Counted from the first letter of the stretch, positions 47,839 through 60,744 are shown. The stretch: 64,000 nt of DNA from Jeongeupia chitinilytica (GCF_014652315.1 NZ_BMYO01000003.1:186412-250411); one strand, 5' to 3'. Notes: generated by a model not told the origin, from the letters alone. Numbers and translations are program-made.

Positions 47839-49227
47839 TCAGGCATCAGCCGGCCGCTCCCTCACGGCACGGCCGAACCAGACGGCAACCAGCGTCAGCA
47901 CTGCCAGTACAGCAAACGTCCAGTGGAAGGCCGGCAGCAGCGCCGTGCCGGCATGCCCTGCCGGCGCCAGTGCCGCCAGCAGCAGGCTGCCAACGGCAAT
48001 GCCGAATGCCATCGACAGCTGCATGGCGGTAATCCAGCCGGTATTGCCCATATTGGTCAGTCCCGGTGTCAGCTCGGTCACCGTTGCGGCGTTCAGCACC
48101 GTGTATTGCGTCGAATTGAGTGCGCCGTTGAGCAGCAGAAGCAGCAGGATCAGCACCCCGGCGCTGTCGGGTGTCAGCCAGCCGAAGGCCCAGGTCGCCA
48201 GTGCCAGCAGGACGTTGGTCGCCGTCAGCAGCCGCGCCCGCCCGCATCGGCGGATCAGCATCGGCATCAGCGGTTTTGCGCCGATGGCGCCGATCGACGC
48301 AACGCCGATGTAGATGCCGGCCTTGGTCGGACTGAAGCCGAGTGCCAGTTGCAATTGCAGCGGCACCAGCAGCGGCACGGCGCCGGTGCCCAGACGGCCC
48401 AGCAGCGTCGCCAGTATCCCTGCGCGGTAGCCGCGCTGCTGCCATAGTGCCGGCGAGAACAGCGGCGCCGGATGGCGGCCGAAATGGCGGGTGCACAGCC
48501 ACAACGGCACCAGTGCGAGCAATGCCAGCGGCAACGCCACCGACGTCGGCCAGGCATTCTGCCCCAGCGCATCAAGCGCGGTGGTCAGCAAGGCGATGCC
48601 ACCGGCAAACAGTACGAAGCCGAACGTATCGAAACGGTGGGCGGACACCTGCCGGTAGTCGGGCATGCAACGGCGGATCAGCATCAGCCCGAGCACGCCG
48701 ACCGGCACGTTGATGAAGAAAATCCAGCGCCACGACGCGTACTCGGTCAGCCAGCCGCCAAGCAGCGGCCCGGCCAGCGGGCCGACCAGCCCCGGAATCG
48801 TCACGTAGTTCATCACCCGCAGATAGCGGTCGCGCGGGTAGTGATGCAGGATCGTCGCCAGTCCGACGGGCACCATCAGTGCCGCACCGGCCCCCTGCAG
48901 CACGCGGACGACGACAAGAAAGCCCAGGCTTTGCGAGAGGCCGGCTGCGAGCGACGCTGCGGTGAACAACAGCAGCGAACCGGCAAACACGCGCCGGTTG
49001 CCGAAACGGTCGGCCAGCCAGCCCGACGCCGGCGTGCACACGGCCACCGCCAGCCCGTAGGCGAGGATCACCGCATGCAGCGAAAACGGACTGGTGCCGA
49101 GCTGTGTCGCCATCGCCGGGATGGCGGTATTGAGGATGGTGACGTCCAGCATCTGCATGAACATCGCGATGGCAACCAGCCAGGGCAGGCCGCGATAGTG
49201 GCGGGCAAGGTGAGGGCGCTGTTCCAT
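47839..49227 (-). CDS. DHA2-type MFS exporter (MdtD/HsrA-like)
   Basis: A 462-residue transporter with about 14 helices. AMFMQMLDVTILNTAIPAMA is the DHA2 (QacA/EmrB) motif; GWLADRFGNRRVF and RVLQGAGAALMVPVGL follow. LFLVRRC-type loops and a NPA-like LNGALNSTQYTVLNAATVTEL segment resemble MdtD. ATG 49227 starts 4 bases after the GIY-YIG stop, so the pair is coupled. The wbuC gene converges on it, with adjacent stop codons. Confidence 0.9.
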   Translation of the reverse strand: MEQRPHLARHYRGLPWLVAIAMFMQMLDVTILNTAIPAMATQLGTSPFSLHAVILAYGLAVAVCTPASGWLADRFGNRRVFAGSLLLFTAASLAAGLSQSLGFLVVVRVLQGAGAALMVPVGLATILHHYPRDRYLRVMNYVTIPGLVGPLAGPLLGGWLTEYASWRWIFFINVPVGVLGLMLIRRCMPDYRQVSAHRFDTFGFVLFAGGIALLTTALDALGQNAWPTSVALPLALLALVPLWLCTRHFGRHPAPLFSPALWQQRGYRAGILATLLGRLGTGAVPLLVPLQLQLALGFSPTKAGIYIGVASIGAIGAKPLMPMLIRRCGRARLLTATNVLLALATWAFGWLTPDSAGVLILLLLLLNGALNSTQYTVLNAATVTELTPGLTNMGNTGWITAMQLSMAFGIAVGSLLLAALAPAGHAGTALLPAFHWTFAVLAVLTLVAVWFGRAVRERPADA

Positions 49228-49231
49228 GAAC

Positions 49232-49528
49232 TCAGTCGGTGGTGCCGCTGACCGGCAGGGTGGCCAGCATGTCGGCCGGAACCGGATGCTGCGCGCAAAG
49301 GGCACGCTTCTGCACCGCAGATAGTTGCTTGACGGTGTATTCGCCGCGACTGGCGCTGGCGCGATCCGGGTGCGGCATCACGGCCAGCAACCGAACCGGG
49401 GGATTGGCGCGCGTGTATCGCGCTCCTTTGCCGGTTTGGTGGACACGGAAACGCGCGACGACATCGTTGCTGATGCCGGTATACAGGCTGCCGTTGGCGC
49501 ACTCGATCAGGTAGACGTACCAGGACAT
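49232..49528 (-). CDS. GIY-YIG nuclease family protein (YhbQ-like)
   Basis: A 98-residue single-domain protein of the UPF0213/YhbQ group. The GIY-YIG core reads WYVYLIECANGSLYTGIS, with Arg in ARFRVHQTGKGARYTR and a late Glu. Such small proteins are thought to act in DNA repair. It shares an operon with the downstream MFS gene. Confidence 0.85.
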   Translation of the reverse strand: MSWYVYLIECANGSLYTGISNDVVARFRVHQTGKGARYTRANPPVRLLAVMPHPDRASASRGEYTVKQLSAVQKRALCAQHPVPADMLATLPVSGTTD

Positions 49529-49581
49529 GGAAGCCGCCCCGCGGCGAAGGCACGGAAACGGCCGATTGTACCCGCCGGAAC

Positions 49582-50049
49582 CTACTCCTTGCCGGCGGCG
49601 CTGGCGCGCGCGTGCATTTCCTCGGCCGACAGCCGTTCGCGCTGCGACGAGATGTACCAGCGGTGACCGAAGGGGTCGACGAGGGTGCCGCTGCGGTCGC
49701 CGTAGAACTGGTCGGCGACCGGACGGGTCAGCATCGCACCCAGTCCGACGGCACGGGCCACGGTGGCGTCGACGTCCTCGACATACAGCAGCAGGCCGAC
49801 CGGCGAGCCGCCGACGGTTTGCGGGCTGTGCGCCTCGTACTCGGGGTGCTCGCTGGCCAGCATCAGCGGCTGGCCGTTGATGCGCAGCTCGGCATGGCTG
49901 ATGCTGCCGCCGTCGCCTTCGAAGCGCAGCGTTTCGGTCGCGCCGAATGCCGCCTTGTAGAAGTCCAGCGCCGCATGGGCATCATCGACGATCAGGTAAG
50001 GGGTGACTGCGGTGTAGTCGGGAGGAATGGGCGGAACAGGCTGTTTCAT
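49582..50049 (-). CDS. VOC/glyoxalase-fold protein (PhnB-like)
   Basis: A 155-residue VOC-fold protein. TAVTPYLIVDDAHAALDFYKAAFGA, then SHAELRINGQPLMLASEHPEY and the ending DPFGHRWYISSQRE are characteristic of the PhnB/3-demethylubiquinone-like group. The catalytic metal residues are not obvious. ATG 50049 gives the family N-terminus. Confidence 0.88.
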   Translation of the reverse strand: MKQPVPPIPPDYTAVTPYLIVDDAHAALDFYKAAFGATETLRFEGDGGSISHAELRINGQPLMLASEHPEYEAHSPQTVGGSPVGLLLYVEDVDATVARAVGLGAMLTRPVADQFYGDRSGTLVDPFGHRWYISSQRERLSAEEMHARASAAGKE

Positions 50050-50254
50050 GGCAGCGCTCGAGAGGGTGAACACGTTCCAGCGTAGCCCGTCGGGGCCGGC
50101 GATCACCGGCGGGACCGCCATGCGGCGGTGCATCGTCCGCCCATCGTCGGGACGGCCGGATTGACTGCGGATGATGCGCACAGGCCGGCTAACGTTGAAT
50201 CAGGTGGCCGTACGCGGCCACCCGGCTTTTCCATGTCGTCAATAAGGAGGCGCC

Positions 50255-50716
50255 ATGAAATCGTACTGCATGGCACTGGCGACCATCGTCGCCCTGATTG
50301 CACCGCCGCTGCTGGCCGACGACGATGTCACGTTCACCAATCCCGGTCAGATCAAGTGGGAAAAAGCGCCCCCCGATCTGCCCAAAGGCGCCAAGGTGGC
50401 GGTGCTGCACGGTGACCCCGGCAAGCCGGGGCCGTTCACCATCCGGCTGAGCGCGCCGGCCGGCTACCGGATTCCGGCGCACTGGCACTCGCAGGCCGAG
50501 AACCTGACGGTGATCTCGGGCGAGTTCTACCTCGGCCTTGGCGACAAGCTCGACAAGACCAAGGCACACGGTTTGAAGGCGGGCGGTTACCACTACCTGC
50601 CGGCGAACGTGCATCACTACGCGTTCACCAAAACGCGGACCGTGGTCCAGGCGAGCGGCGAAGGGCCGTTCGACATCCACTACCTCGATCCGGCCGACAA
50701 TCCGGCAGGCAAGTAG
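50255..50716 (+). CDS. Periplasmic cupin-domain protein
   Basis: A 153-residue protein with a signal peptide (about 1-21, ending PPLLA) and a single cupin domain. The metal-binding set is IPAHWHSQAENLTVISGEFYLG, with further His in HYLPANVHHYAF. AAGGAGG lies before the ATG. No partner gene on the + strand; the sugar dehydrogenase converges on it. Substrate unknown. Confidence 0.82.
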   Translation: MKSYCMALATIVALIAPPLLADDDVTFTNPGQIKWEKAPPDLPKGAKVAVLHGDPGKPGPFTIRLSAPAGYRIPAHWHSQAENLTVISGEFYLGLGDKLDKTKAHGLKAGGYHYLPANVHHYAFTKTRTVVQASGEGPFDIHYLDPADNPAGK

Positions 50717-50795
50717 CCATGACTGGCGGACACCGCGACGGGCATCGCGCCGGCCGCGATGCCCGCATCCGGCTCCGGATTGTGCGAGCCCGCAC

Positions 50796-51906
50796 TCAGC
50801 GTTTCGGCTGCAGCCGGAGGATTTCGCCGGCGTCCTCGTCGGTCAGCAGGTACAGCCAGCCGTCCGGCCCTTGGCGCACGTCGCGGATGCGGCGCTTGCC
50901 GTCCCGCAGCAGGCGCTCTTCGGCCACGATCCGGTCGCCGGACAGCGTCAGCCGTACCAGCATCATGTCCTTCAGTGCCCCGACGAACAGACTTCCGCGC
51001 CAGCCCGGATAGCGTGTGCCGGTATAGAAGGCCATGCCCGACGGTGCGATCGACGGGTCCCAGTAGTACACCGGTTGCAGCATGCCCGCCTTGGCGGTGC
51101 CTTCGCCGATCCGCAAGCCAGTGTAGTCCCGCCCGTAGGTGATCACGGGCCAGCCGTAGTTGCCGCCGGCCCGCGGGATGTTGATCTCGTCGCCACCGCG
51201 GGCGCCGTGCTCGACTGTCCAGAGGGCACCGGTTCCGGGCCGGAGTGCCGCACCTTGCGGATTGCGGTGGCCATAGCTCCAGATTTCCGGCAATGCGTCC
51301 TTGCGTCCGGCAAAGGGATTGTCGGCCGGAATACGGCCGTCCGGCCAGATCCGGACCACCTTGCCCAGATGGGTGCCAAGGTCTTGCGCCTTGTCCCGCT
51401 GGTAACGTTCGCCCAGCGTGACGAACAGCGTGCCGTCGCCGGCAAACACCAGCCGCGAGCCGAAGTGCACGCTGCCGTCGACCTTGGGCAGCTGCCGGAA
51501 AATCACCTGAAGTCCTTCCAGCCACGCTTTTCCATCGTTTTCGACCAGCCGGCCGCGTGCAACGGCGGTGCCAGCCTGACCGGTGCGGCCGGCCTCGGCA
51601 TAGCTCAGGTAGACGAGGCGGTTGTCGGCGAATATCGGATCAAGCGCCACGTCCAGCAGACCGCCCTGGCCGGCGGCGTACACGTCGGGAACACCGGTGA
51701 CCGGGGGCGAGACGACGCCGGACGTCGTGACGATACGCAATCGCCCCGGCCGCTCGGTGACCAGCATCCGTCCATCGGGCAGGAAGGCAAGCCCCCAAGG
51801 ATGCGCGAGTCCGCGCGCGACGGTCGTTCCGACCCACGCGTCGGACGTCGTGACCGGCACGTCGGCGCGGGCAGGAACGGCCAGCAGCAGTCCGGCCAGC
51901 AGGGCG

Positions 51907-51935
<29 letters not shown>
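50796..51935 (-). CDS. Soluble aldose/PQQ-type sugar dehydrogenase
   Basis: A 379-residue beta-propeller of the YliI/Asd family, periplasmic enzymes that oxidise aldoses with PQQ. The signal peptide (MYCANW... to VPARA, about 1-24) is followed by [48 protein letters not shown] and [11 protein letters not shown], typical PQQ/Ca-binding positions, and it ends [18 protein letters not shown] 51935 lies inside the acnA 3' end and overlaps it by 29 bases, suggesting coupling. PQQ synthesis genes are not visible. Confidence 0.88.
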
Positions 51936-54714
<2,779 letters not shown>

Positions 54715-54842
54715 GGCGGGGCTCCGTCTGCAGGGTCCGATAAGCAGTCCGACCGCGTAACGGCCCGGCCGTTCACGCGGTTGCACTCATCTTTGCAGAT
54801 CGGCGGGGCGGAACAAGGTCCGCAGCAGCGCCGCCGGGCGGT

Positions 54843-55160
54843 TTACTCGCGGTACGGGCCGGGAGGCAGGTAGGGCAGCGCCGCCTGAAGTGCCGGAATG
54901 CTCAGGGCGACCCATGCTGCCGCGAGGACGGCCAGCCAGAGCCATTTGCGTTTCGACGTGAACAGCCAGCACAGCCAGCCGATTGCACTGGCCGACAGCG
55001 GCAGAACTTGAAGCGTCCATGACAGTTCACGGAAATAGCGCGGCGGTCTCGGATTCATATGCCCCAGTCCGATCATGACGAGCCCGATGCCGTAAAAGAT
55101 GTAGCCGAACGCCAGTCCCGCGACCACGATGCCGATCCGGTTCCAGGTCTGCGGCGTCAT
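54843..55160 (-). CDS. Small integral membrane protein
   Basis: A 105-residue protein with three predicted helices (about 10-32, 46-66, 72-95). The start ATG 55160 overlaps the LysR stop as ATGA, so it is translated with LysR. 128 bases separate it from acnA. It is unknown but may be part of the same response. Confidence 0.65.
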   Translation of the reverse strand: MTPQTWNRIGIVVAGLAFGYIFYGIGLVMIGLGHMNPRPPRYFRELSWTLQVLPLSASAIGWLCWLFTSKRKWLWLAVLAAAWVALSIPALQAALPYLPPGPYRE

Positions 55161-56077
55161 TTGCGGCCGCCTGCGTTCGGAGCTGCGACCTTGAGCCCCT
55201 CGGCCGATCGTTCGAGCCACTGGCAGAAGGCGGCAATGGTCGGGTCGTTCATGGCACTGCGTGGCGCGATCCAGCAATAACCGCGCACCGGGACGATCGG
55301 GGTGGGCAGCGGTGCGATCAGGCTGCCGTTTTCAAGTTCGGCCTGCATCATCGGCAGCGGTCCGAGGGTGACGCCGAGCCCGTCCATGGCGGCCTGCAGC
55401 GCCAGATAGAAGTGGTCGAACTGCTGTGTGGCGGCTGGCTTGAGATCAGGCACCCCGGCCAGCGTGAACCAGCGCTGCCATGCCGTCGGGCGGGTATCGG
55501 CATACAGCAGCGTGTGGCCGGTCAGGTCGGCGGGCGTCCTGATCGGCAAACGTTCGAGCAGCGCCGGACTGCACAGCGGCAGCTCCCACTCGTCGAGAAA
55601 CGGCTTGCTGACGTAGCCGGGCCAGTCACCCGGGCCGCGGCGGATGGCGACGTCGAACGGCGCGTCGAGCCGGCTGATGTCGCGGTCCGACGTCATCAGC
55701 CGCAGCTCGACATCCGGATGCTCGCGCTGGAATTGCGCCAGATGCGGCAGTAGCCAGTACATCGCCAGCGTCGGCGTCGAATTGATCACCAGCCGGCGCT
55801 GGCGGTTCGGCTGCATCAGCTGCTGCGTGGCATTGGCGATGATGTCGAAGCCGTCCTGCACCTGCACGAGGTAGCGCCAGCCGGCGTCGGTCAGCTTGAC
55901 CCGACCGCCGGCACGCTCGAACAGCTGCACCGACAGCCACTCCTCCAGCTGCTTGATCTGCTTGCTCACAGCGCCGTGGGTAACGAAGAGCTCGTTGGCG
56001 GCGGCGGAAAAGCTTTCCAGCCGGGCAGCGGCTTCGAAAATGCGCAGGGCATTCAGCGGGGGAAGGGTCTGGCTCAT
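55157..56077 (-). CDS. LysR family transcriptional regulator (GcvA-like)
   Basis: A 306-residue LTTR. The HTH at about 6-65 includes NALRIFEAAARLESFSAAANELFVTHGAVSKQIKQLEEWLS, split here into FSAAANELFVTHGAVSKQI. The effector domain has DVAIRRGPGDWPGYVSKPF, as in GcvA. It is divergent from acnB and lies before acnA. The start codon is 2 bases from a 19-base palindrome, so the gene is probably autoregulated. Confidence 0.88.
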   Translation of the reverse strand: MSQTLPPLNALRIFEAAARLESFSAAANELFVTHGAVSKQIKQLEEWLSVQLFERAGGRVKLTDAGWRYLVQVQDGFDIIANATQQLMQPNRQRRLVINSTPTLAMYWLLPHLAQFQREHPDVELRLMTSDRDISRLDAPFDVAIRRGPGDWPGYVSKPFLDEWELPLCSPALLERLPIRTPADLTGHTLLYADTRPTAWQRWFTLAGVPDLKPAATQQFDHFYLALQAAMDGLGVTLGPLPMMQAELENGSLIAPLPTPIVPVRGYCWIAPRSAMNDPTIAAFCQWLERSAEGLKVAAPNAGGRK

Positions 56078-56078
56078 T

Positions 56079-56097
56079 CTGTGAGTATATCTCACAG
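56079..56097. promoter_or_regulatory. Palindromic LysR operator candidate
   Basis: CTGTGAGTATATCTCACAG is a perfect 19-base palindrome around TATAT, of the T-N11-A type bound by LysR proteins. It overlaps the likely lysR promoter and lies 178 bases before acnB. Confidence 0.6.
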
Positions 56098-56274
56098 TCC
56101 TTGTGGCGATTACTCGTTTGTTTCGCCCGCGCGATCGCGTTAATCTCGCAGCCAAATCCCCGGTTTGCGCTGGCTTGCTGTCAGCGTTGGCCGAGATGGC
56201 CGCCGTGACGGCCATCGAGCGGAGTCGATACGGACCGAGTCCGCCCCATACAACGCAACCGCAAAGGTCATTCC

Positions 56275-58860
56275 ATGCTTGAAGCTTATCGCCAGCACGT
56301 TGCAGAGCGCGCCGCCCTCGGCATTCCGCCGCTCGCACTCACCGCACAACAGGTCGTCGACCTCGTTGCCCTGCTGCAGAACCCGCCGGCCGGCGAAGAA
56401 GAATTCCTGCTGGACCTGATCACCAACCGCGTTCCGCCAGGCGTCGACGATGCCGCCAAGGTCAAGGCCGCGTTCCTTGCCGCCGTCGCGCAAGGCAAGG
56501 ACACCTGTAAGCTGATCAGCCGCGCCAAGGCGGTCGAGCTGCTGGGCACCATGCTCGGCGGCTTCAACATCAAGCCGATGATCGACCTGCTGGGCGACGC
56601 CGAAGTCGGCACCGTGGCCGCCGAAGGCCTGAAGAAAACGCTGCTGATGTTCGACTACTTCCACGACGTGAAGGAACTGGCCGACGCAGGCAACGCCAAC
56701 GCCAAGGCCGTGATCCAGAGCTGGGCCGATGCCGAGTGGTTCACCAGCCGTCCGGAAGTGCCGCAAGCCGTGACGCTGACCGTGTTCAAGGTCACCGGCG
56801 AAACCAACACCGACGACCTGTCGCCGGCCCCGGACGCGTGGTCGCGCCCGGACATCCCGCTGCATGCACTGGCCATGCTGAAGAACACCCGTGACGGCAT
56901 CACGCCGGAAGAAGACGGCAAGCGCGGCCCGATCAAGTTCCTGCAGGATCTGGCTGCCAAGGGCCACGCCGTTGCCTACGTCGGCGATGTCGTCGGTACC
57001 GGTTCGAGCCGCAAGTCGGCAACCAACTCGGTACTGTGGTGGACCGGCGAAGACATCCCGTTCGTACCGAACAAGCGCTTCGGCGGCTACTGCCTCGGCG
57101 GCAAGATCGCCCCGATCTTCTTCAACACCCAGGAAGACTCGGGCGCGCTGCCGATCGAAGTCGACGTGACCCAGCTGAACATGGGCGACGTGATCGAACT
57201 GCGCCCGTACGAAGGCAAGGTTATCAAGAACGGCGAAACCGTTTCCGAATTCAAGGTCAAGTCCGACGTGCTGTTCGACGAAGTGCGCGCCGGCGGCCGG
57301 ATCAACCTGATCATCGGCCGCGGCCTGACCGCCAAGGCGCGCGAAGCGCTGGGTCTGCCGGCATCGACGCTGTTCCGCCTGCCGCAATCGCCGGCCGCAT
57401 CGACCAAGGGCTTCACGCAAGCGCAGAAGATGGTCGGCCGTGCCTGCGGCCTGCCGGAAGGCCAGGGCGTCCGTCCGGGCACTTACTGCGAACCGCGCAT
57501 GACCTCGGTCGGCTCGCAGGACACCACCGGCCCGATGACGCGCGACGAGCTGAAGGATCTGGCTTGCCTCGGCTTCTCGGCCGACCTCGTGATGCAGTCG
57601 TTCTGCCATACCGCGGCCTATCCGAAGCCGGTTGACGTCAAGACCCACCACGAGCTGCCGGAATTCATCCGCAACCGTGGCGGCGTGTCGCTGCGCCCGG
57701 GCGACGGCGTGATCCACAGCTGGCTGAACCGCATGCTGCTGCCGGATACCGTCGGTACCGGTGGTGACAGCCACACCCGTTTCCCGATCGGCATCTCGTT
57801 CCCGGCCGGCTCGGGCCTCGTGGCCTTCGGCGCTGCCACCGGCGTGATGCCGCTGGACATGCCGGAATCGGTGCTGGTGCGCTTCAAGGGCGAACTGCAG
57901 CCGGGCATCACCCTGCGTGACCTCGTCAACGCGATCCCGCTGTACGCGATCAAGGCCGGTCTGCTGACCGTGGCCAAGGCCGGCAAGAAGAACATCTTCT
58001 CGGGCCGCATCCTCGAAATCGAAGGCCTGCCGGATCTGAAGGTCGAGCAGGCGTTCGAGCTGACCGACGCGTCGGCCGAGCGTTCGGCCGCCGGTTGCTC
58101 GGTGCGCCTGAACAAGGAACCGATCATCGAGTACCTGAACTCGAACATCGTGCTGCTGAAGTCGATGATCGCCGACGGTTACGGCGACGCGAAGACGCTG
58201 GCCCGCCGCATCAAGGGCATGGAAGCCTGGCTGGCCAACCCGAACCTGATCGAACCGGATGCCGACGCCGAATACGCTGCCGTGATCGAAATCGATCTGG
58301 CCGACGTGAAGGAGCCGATCCTCGCTTGCCCGAACGACCCGGACGACGTGAAGGTGCTGACCGAAGTCGCCGGCACCAAGATCGACGAAGTGTTCATCGG
58401 TTCGTGCATGACCAACATCGGCCACTTCCGTGCCGCCGGCAAGCTGCTGGAAGGCAAGCGCGACATCCCGGTCAAGCTGTGGATCGCCCCGCCGACCAAG
58501 ATGGACGCGCAACAGCTGACCGAAGAAGGCTACTACGGCACCTTCGGCACCGCCGGCGCACGCACCGAAATGCCGGGCTGCTCGCTGTGCATGGGCAACC
58601 AGGCGCAGGTGCGTGAAGGCGCCACGGTCGTGTCGACGTCGACGCGCAACTTCCCGAACCGTCTGGGCAAGAACACCAACGTGTTCCTGAGCTCGGCCGA
58701 ACTCGCCGCCATCGCCTCGCGCCTCGGTCGCATCCCGACCGTCGCCGAATACATGGCCGACATCGGCGTGATCAACGAGAAGGGCGCCGAAGTCTACCGC
58801 TACCTCAACTTCAACCAGATCGAGAGCTACCAGGCCGAAGCTGCGAAAGCGACGGTTTGA
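56275..58860 (+). CDS. acnB: Aconitate hydratase B
   Basis: A 861-residue bifunctional aconitate/2-methylisocitrate hydratase, the main TCA aconitase of many proteobacteria. The N-terminal HEAT-like and swivel domains ([18 protein letters not shown]) precede a catalytic part with the cluster Cys in [20 protein letters not shown] and [13 protein letters not shown], plus [12 protein letters not shown] for substrate binding. Full length. AAGGT precedes the ATG, and a strong terminator follows. acnA lies on the other strand 1.5 kb away. Confidence 0.96.
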   Translation: MLEAYRQHVAERAALGIPPLALTAQQVVDLVALLQNPPAGEEEFLLDLITNRVPPGVDDAAKVKAAFLAAVAQGKDTCKLISRAKAVELLGTMLGGFNIKPMIDLLGDAEVGTVAAEGLKKTLLMFDYFHDVKELADAGNANAKAVIQSWADAEWFTSRPEVPQAVTLTVFKVTGETNTDDLSPAPDAWSRPDIPLHALAMLKNTRDGITPEEDGKRGPIKFLQDLAAKGHAVAYVGDVVGTGSSRKSATNSVLWWTGEDIPFVPNKRFGGYCLGGKIAPIFFNTQEDSGALPIEVDVTQLNMGDVIELRPYEGKVIKNGETVSEFKVKSDVLFDEVRAGGRINLIIGRGLTAKAREALGLPASTLFRLPQSPAASTKGFTQAQKMVGRACGLPEGQGVRPGTYCEPRMTSVGSQDTTGPMTRDELKDLACLGFSADLVMQSFCHTAAYPKPVDVKTHHELPEFIRNRGGVSLRPGDGVIHSWLNRMLLPDTVGTGGDSHTRFPIGISFPAGSGLVAFGAATGVMPLDMPESVLVRFKGELQPGITLRDLVNAIPLYAIKAGLLTVAKAGKKNIFSGRILEIEGLPDLKVEQAFELTDASAERSAAGCSVRLNKEPIIEYLNSNIVLLKSMIADGYGDAKTLARRIKGMEAWLANPNLIEPDADAEYAAVIEIDLADVKEPILACPNDPDDVKVLTEVAGTKIDEVFIGSCMTNIGHFRAAGKLLEGKRDIPVKLWIAPPTKMDAQQLTEEGYYGTFGTAGARTEMPGCSLCMGNQAQVREGATVVSTSTRNFPNRLGKNTNVFLSSAELAAIASRLGRIPTVAEYMADIGVINEKGAEVYRYLNFNQIESYQAEAAKATV

Positions 58861-58881
58861 TCCCGGTTCCGCGTTGAATGA

Positions 58882-58911
58882 AACAGCCCGCTTCGAGCGG
58901 GCTGTTTTTTT
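58882..58911 (+). terminator. acnB terminator
   Basis: AACAGCCCGC and GCGGGCTGTT pair around TTCGA, followed by TTTTTT. Confidence 0.9.
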
Positions 58912-58952
58912 ACACTCGTTGCATGGTTGCAACGACAGTCTTTCACCAGTTT

Positions 58953-59020
58953 GACGGCATGGCGTCGGCACGCCAACAATGCGCCCCATTCTTCAACCCT
59001 CAGCCACAGGAGATTTCTGC
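58953..59020 (+). promoter_or_regulatory. Possible promoter of a short transcript
   Basis: TTGACG near 58951-58956 and AACAAT at 58975-58980 are 18 bases apart, upstream of an 11-codon ORF. The -10 box is poor. Confidence 0.25.
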
Positions 59021-59056
59021 ATGACCTCGAACCAAACTCTCCGTATCAACTGCTGA
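59021..59056 (+). CDS. 11-codon ORF, possible leader peptide
   Basis: ATG to TGA with AGGAG 8 bases upstream; it encodes MTSNQTLRINC. A 10-bp hairpin starts 17 bases after the stop. The peptide lacks a run of one amino acid, so classic attenuation is not obvious. Could be a small peptide, a translation-dependent switch, or chance. Confidence 0.3.
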   Translation: MTSNQTLRINC

Positions 59057-59072
59057 CCCCGTTTCCGCCATT

Positions 59073-59098
59073 GGCGCAGGGGTTCCAGCCCCTGCGCC
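59073..59098 (+). promoter_or_regulatory. Hairpin in the rtcB leader
   Basis: GGCGCAGGGG and CCCCTGCGCC form a perfect 10-bp stem with a 6-base loop, without a T-run, between the 11-codon ORF and a terminator. It may be an sRNA stem. Confidence 0.45.
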
Positions 59099-59106
59099 GG
59101 TTGCCC

Positions 59107-59135
59107 AAAAAGCCCCGGCCCGACCGGGGCTTTTT
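59107..59135 (+). terminator. Terminator before rtcB
   Basis: AAAAAGCCCCGG and CCGGGGCTTTTT pair around CCCGA, 53 bases before the rtcB ATG. It ends a short transcript starting after acnB or attenuates rtcB. Confidence 0.85.
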
Positions 59136-59188
59136 CATGTCCGTCGCCGCCTGATCGGCGCGCCGGACATGGCAACAGGAAATGACGT

Positions 59189-60397
59189 ATGCCGATTCTG
59201 AAAACCTATGCCGGCGCTAGGGTGCCGGTCAAAGTCTGGACCGACGATGTCGCGCCGGACGCCATTCAACAACTCAAGAACGTCGCTGCACTGCCCATCA
59301 TCCACGGCCACGTGGCCGCGATGCCGGATGTGCATTACGGCACCGGCGCCACGGTCGGTTCGGTGATTCCGACCAAGTCGGCCATCATCCCCGCCGCCGT
59401 CGGTGTCGACATCGGTTGCGGCATGAATGCCGTGCGCACCTCGCTGACCGCGAGCGACCTGCCGGAAAGCCTGGCCCGGCTGCGCGCCGCCATCGAGGCC
59501 GCCGTGCCGGTGGGCTTCGAGCAACACGAGTGGGACAAGGTCCGCGGCTCGGCCCGCCAGCGGATTGCCCGGCCGCTCGACGACCGGCTCGACCGCATCG
59601 TCGGCAAGCATCCTGGACTGATGAAGATGCAGCGCAAGTTTGCCCAGACCTGGGTCTGCCAGATCGGCACGCTGGGTGGCGGCAACCACTTCATCGAACT
59701 GTGTCTGGACCAAGACCAGCGCGTGTGGGTGATGCTGCACTCGGGCAGTCGCGGCACCGGCAACGTGATCGGTCGCTACTTCATCGACGCCGCACGCAAG
59801 GACATGCGCCGTCACCAGATCAGCCTGCCGGATCGCGATCTGGCCTATTTCAGCGAAGGATCGACCTGGTTTGACGACTATGTCGAGGCACTGGAGTGGG
59901 GTCAGGACTACGCACTGGTGAACCGCCGCGAAATGATGCGGCTGGCGGTCGAGGCCATGCGCCCCTTCCTGCCGGCCTTCACGCTGACCGACGAGGCGAT
60001 CAACTGCCACCACAACTATGTGGCGCAGGAAACGCACTTTGGCGAAAAGCTCTTCATCACCCGCAAAGGGGCGATTGCCGCCCACGCCGGGCAGCTGGGC
60101 ATCATCCCCGGCTCGATGGGGGCCAGAAGCTTCATCGTGAGGGGGCTGGGCAATGCGCAATCGTTCTGCTCCTGCTCGCATGGCGCGGGCCGGCGCATGA
60201 GTCGCAGCGAGGCCAAGCACCGCTTCAACCGCTTTGATCTGGCAACGCAGACCGAAGGCGTCGAGTGCCGCAAGGATGGTGGCGTGGTCGATGAAATTCC
60301 CGCCGCCTACAAGGACATCGACACCGTGATGGCTCACCAGACCGATCTGGTCGAGGTGGTCCACACCCTGAAACAGGTGCTGTGCATCAAGGGCTGA
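59189..60397 (+). CDS. rtcB: RNA-splicing ligase RtcB
   Basis: A 402-residue RNA ligase that joins 2',3'-cyclic phosphate or 3'-phosphate and 5'-OH ends with GTP and Mn. Motifs: AAMPDVHYGTGATVGSVIP, VGVDIGCGMNA (metal Cys), GTLGGGNHFIEL, MLHSGSRG, INCHHNYV, and the guanylylated His in CSCSHGAGRRMSR. It matches E. coli RtcB across its length. No rtcA or rtcR is near; the next genes are a broken SEC-C gene and two unknowns. Confidence 0.95.
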   Translation: MPILKTYAGARVPVKVWTDDVAPDAIQQLKNVAALPIIHGHVAAMPDVHYGTGATVGSVIPTKSAIIPAAVGVDIGCGMNAVRTSLTASDLPESLARLRAAIEAAVPVGFEQHEWDKVRGSARQRIARPLDDRLDRIVGKHPGLMKMQRKFAQTWVCQIGTLGGGNHFIELCLDQDQRVWVMLHSGSRGTGNVIGRYFIDAARKDMRRHQISLPDRDLAYFSEGSTWFDDYVEALEWGQDYALVNRREMMRLAVEAMRPFLPAFTLTDEAINCHHNYVAQETHFGEKLFITRKGAIAAHAGQLGIIPGSMGARSFIVRGLGNAQSFCSCSHGAGRRMSRSEAKHRFNRFDLATQTEGVECRKDGGVVDEIPAAYKDIDTVMAHQTDLVEVVHTLKQVLCIKG

Positions 60398-60459
60398 TTC
60401 GCCGCTTGATGAACCCACGGAGTGGCCAAAGCCGCGCCGACAACCCGAGGAGCCGAATC

Positions 60460-60668
60460 ATGAAGAACCGACACCAAAGCAACGCCAGCTTTCGAGGCCA
60501 CCCGCAAGCGCCGCAAGGAGTTCCCGTCTGAAACGGGCGTCAAGCGCGGCCCGAGGACCGTGCATGGCGACAAGGAGCTGCTGGAAAAGCTCGGTCGCAA
60601 CGATCTCTGCCCGTGCGGCTCCGGTCGTTTGTTTCAAGCGTTGTTGCCTCGCTACCGGCTGCTTTTGA
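60460..60668 (+). pseudogene. Degraded SEC-C motif protein gene
   Basis: ATG 60460 has GAGGAG 8 bases upstream, but its frame stops early. The real protein continues one base out of frame: [21 protein letters not shown], then [14 protein letters not shown], a SEC-C zinc motif. One more extra base near 60628-60634 separates CGSGR from [11 protein letters not shown] and a TGA at 60666-60668. Removing one base near 60467 and one near 60632 restores a protein of about 69 residues. Two single-base insertions point to a recent pseudogene, or to sequence errors. SEC-C modules bind zinc and ribosomes/chaperones. Confidence 0.6.
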
Positions 60669-60744
60669 CGGCAGCCTGAGGGACGACTACTTCCGCCAAC
60701 CCGAGGGACCGCGCAAGCGCGGTCCACATGAACAGGAGGCCACG

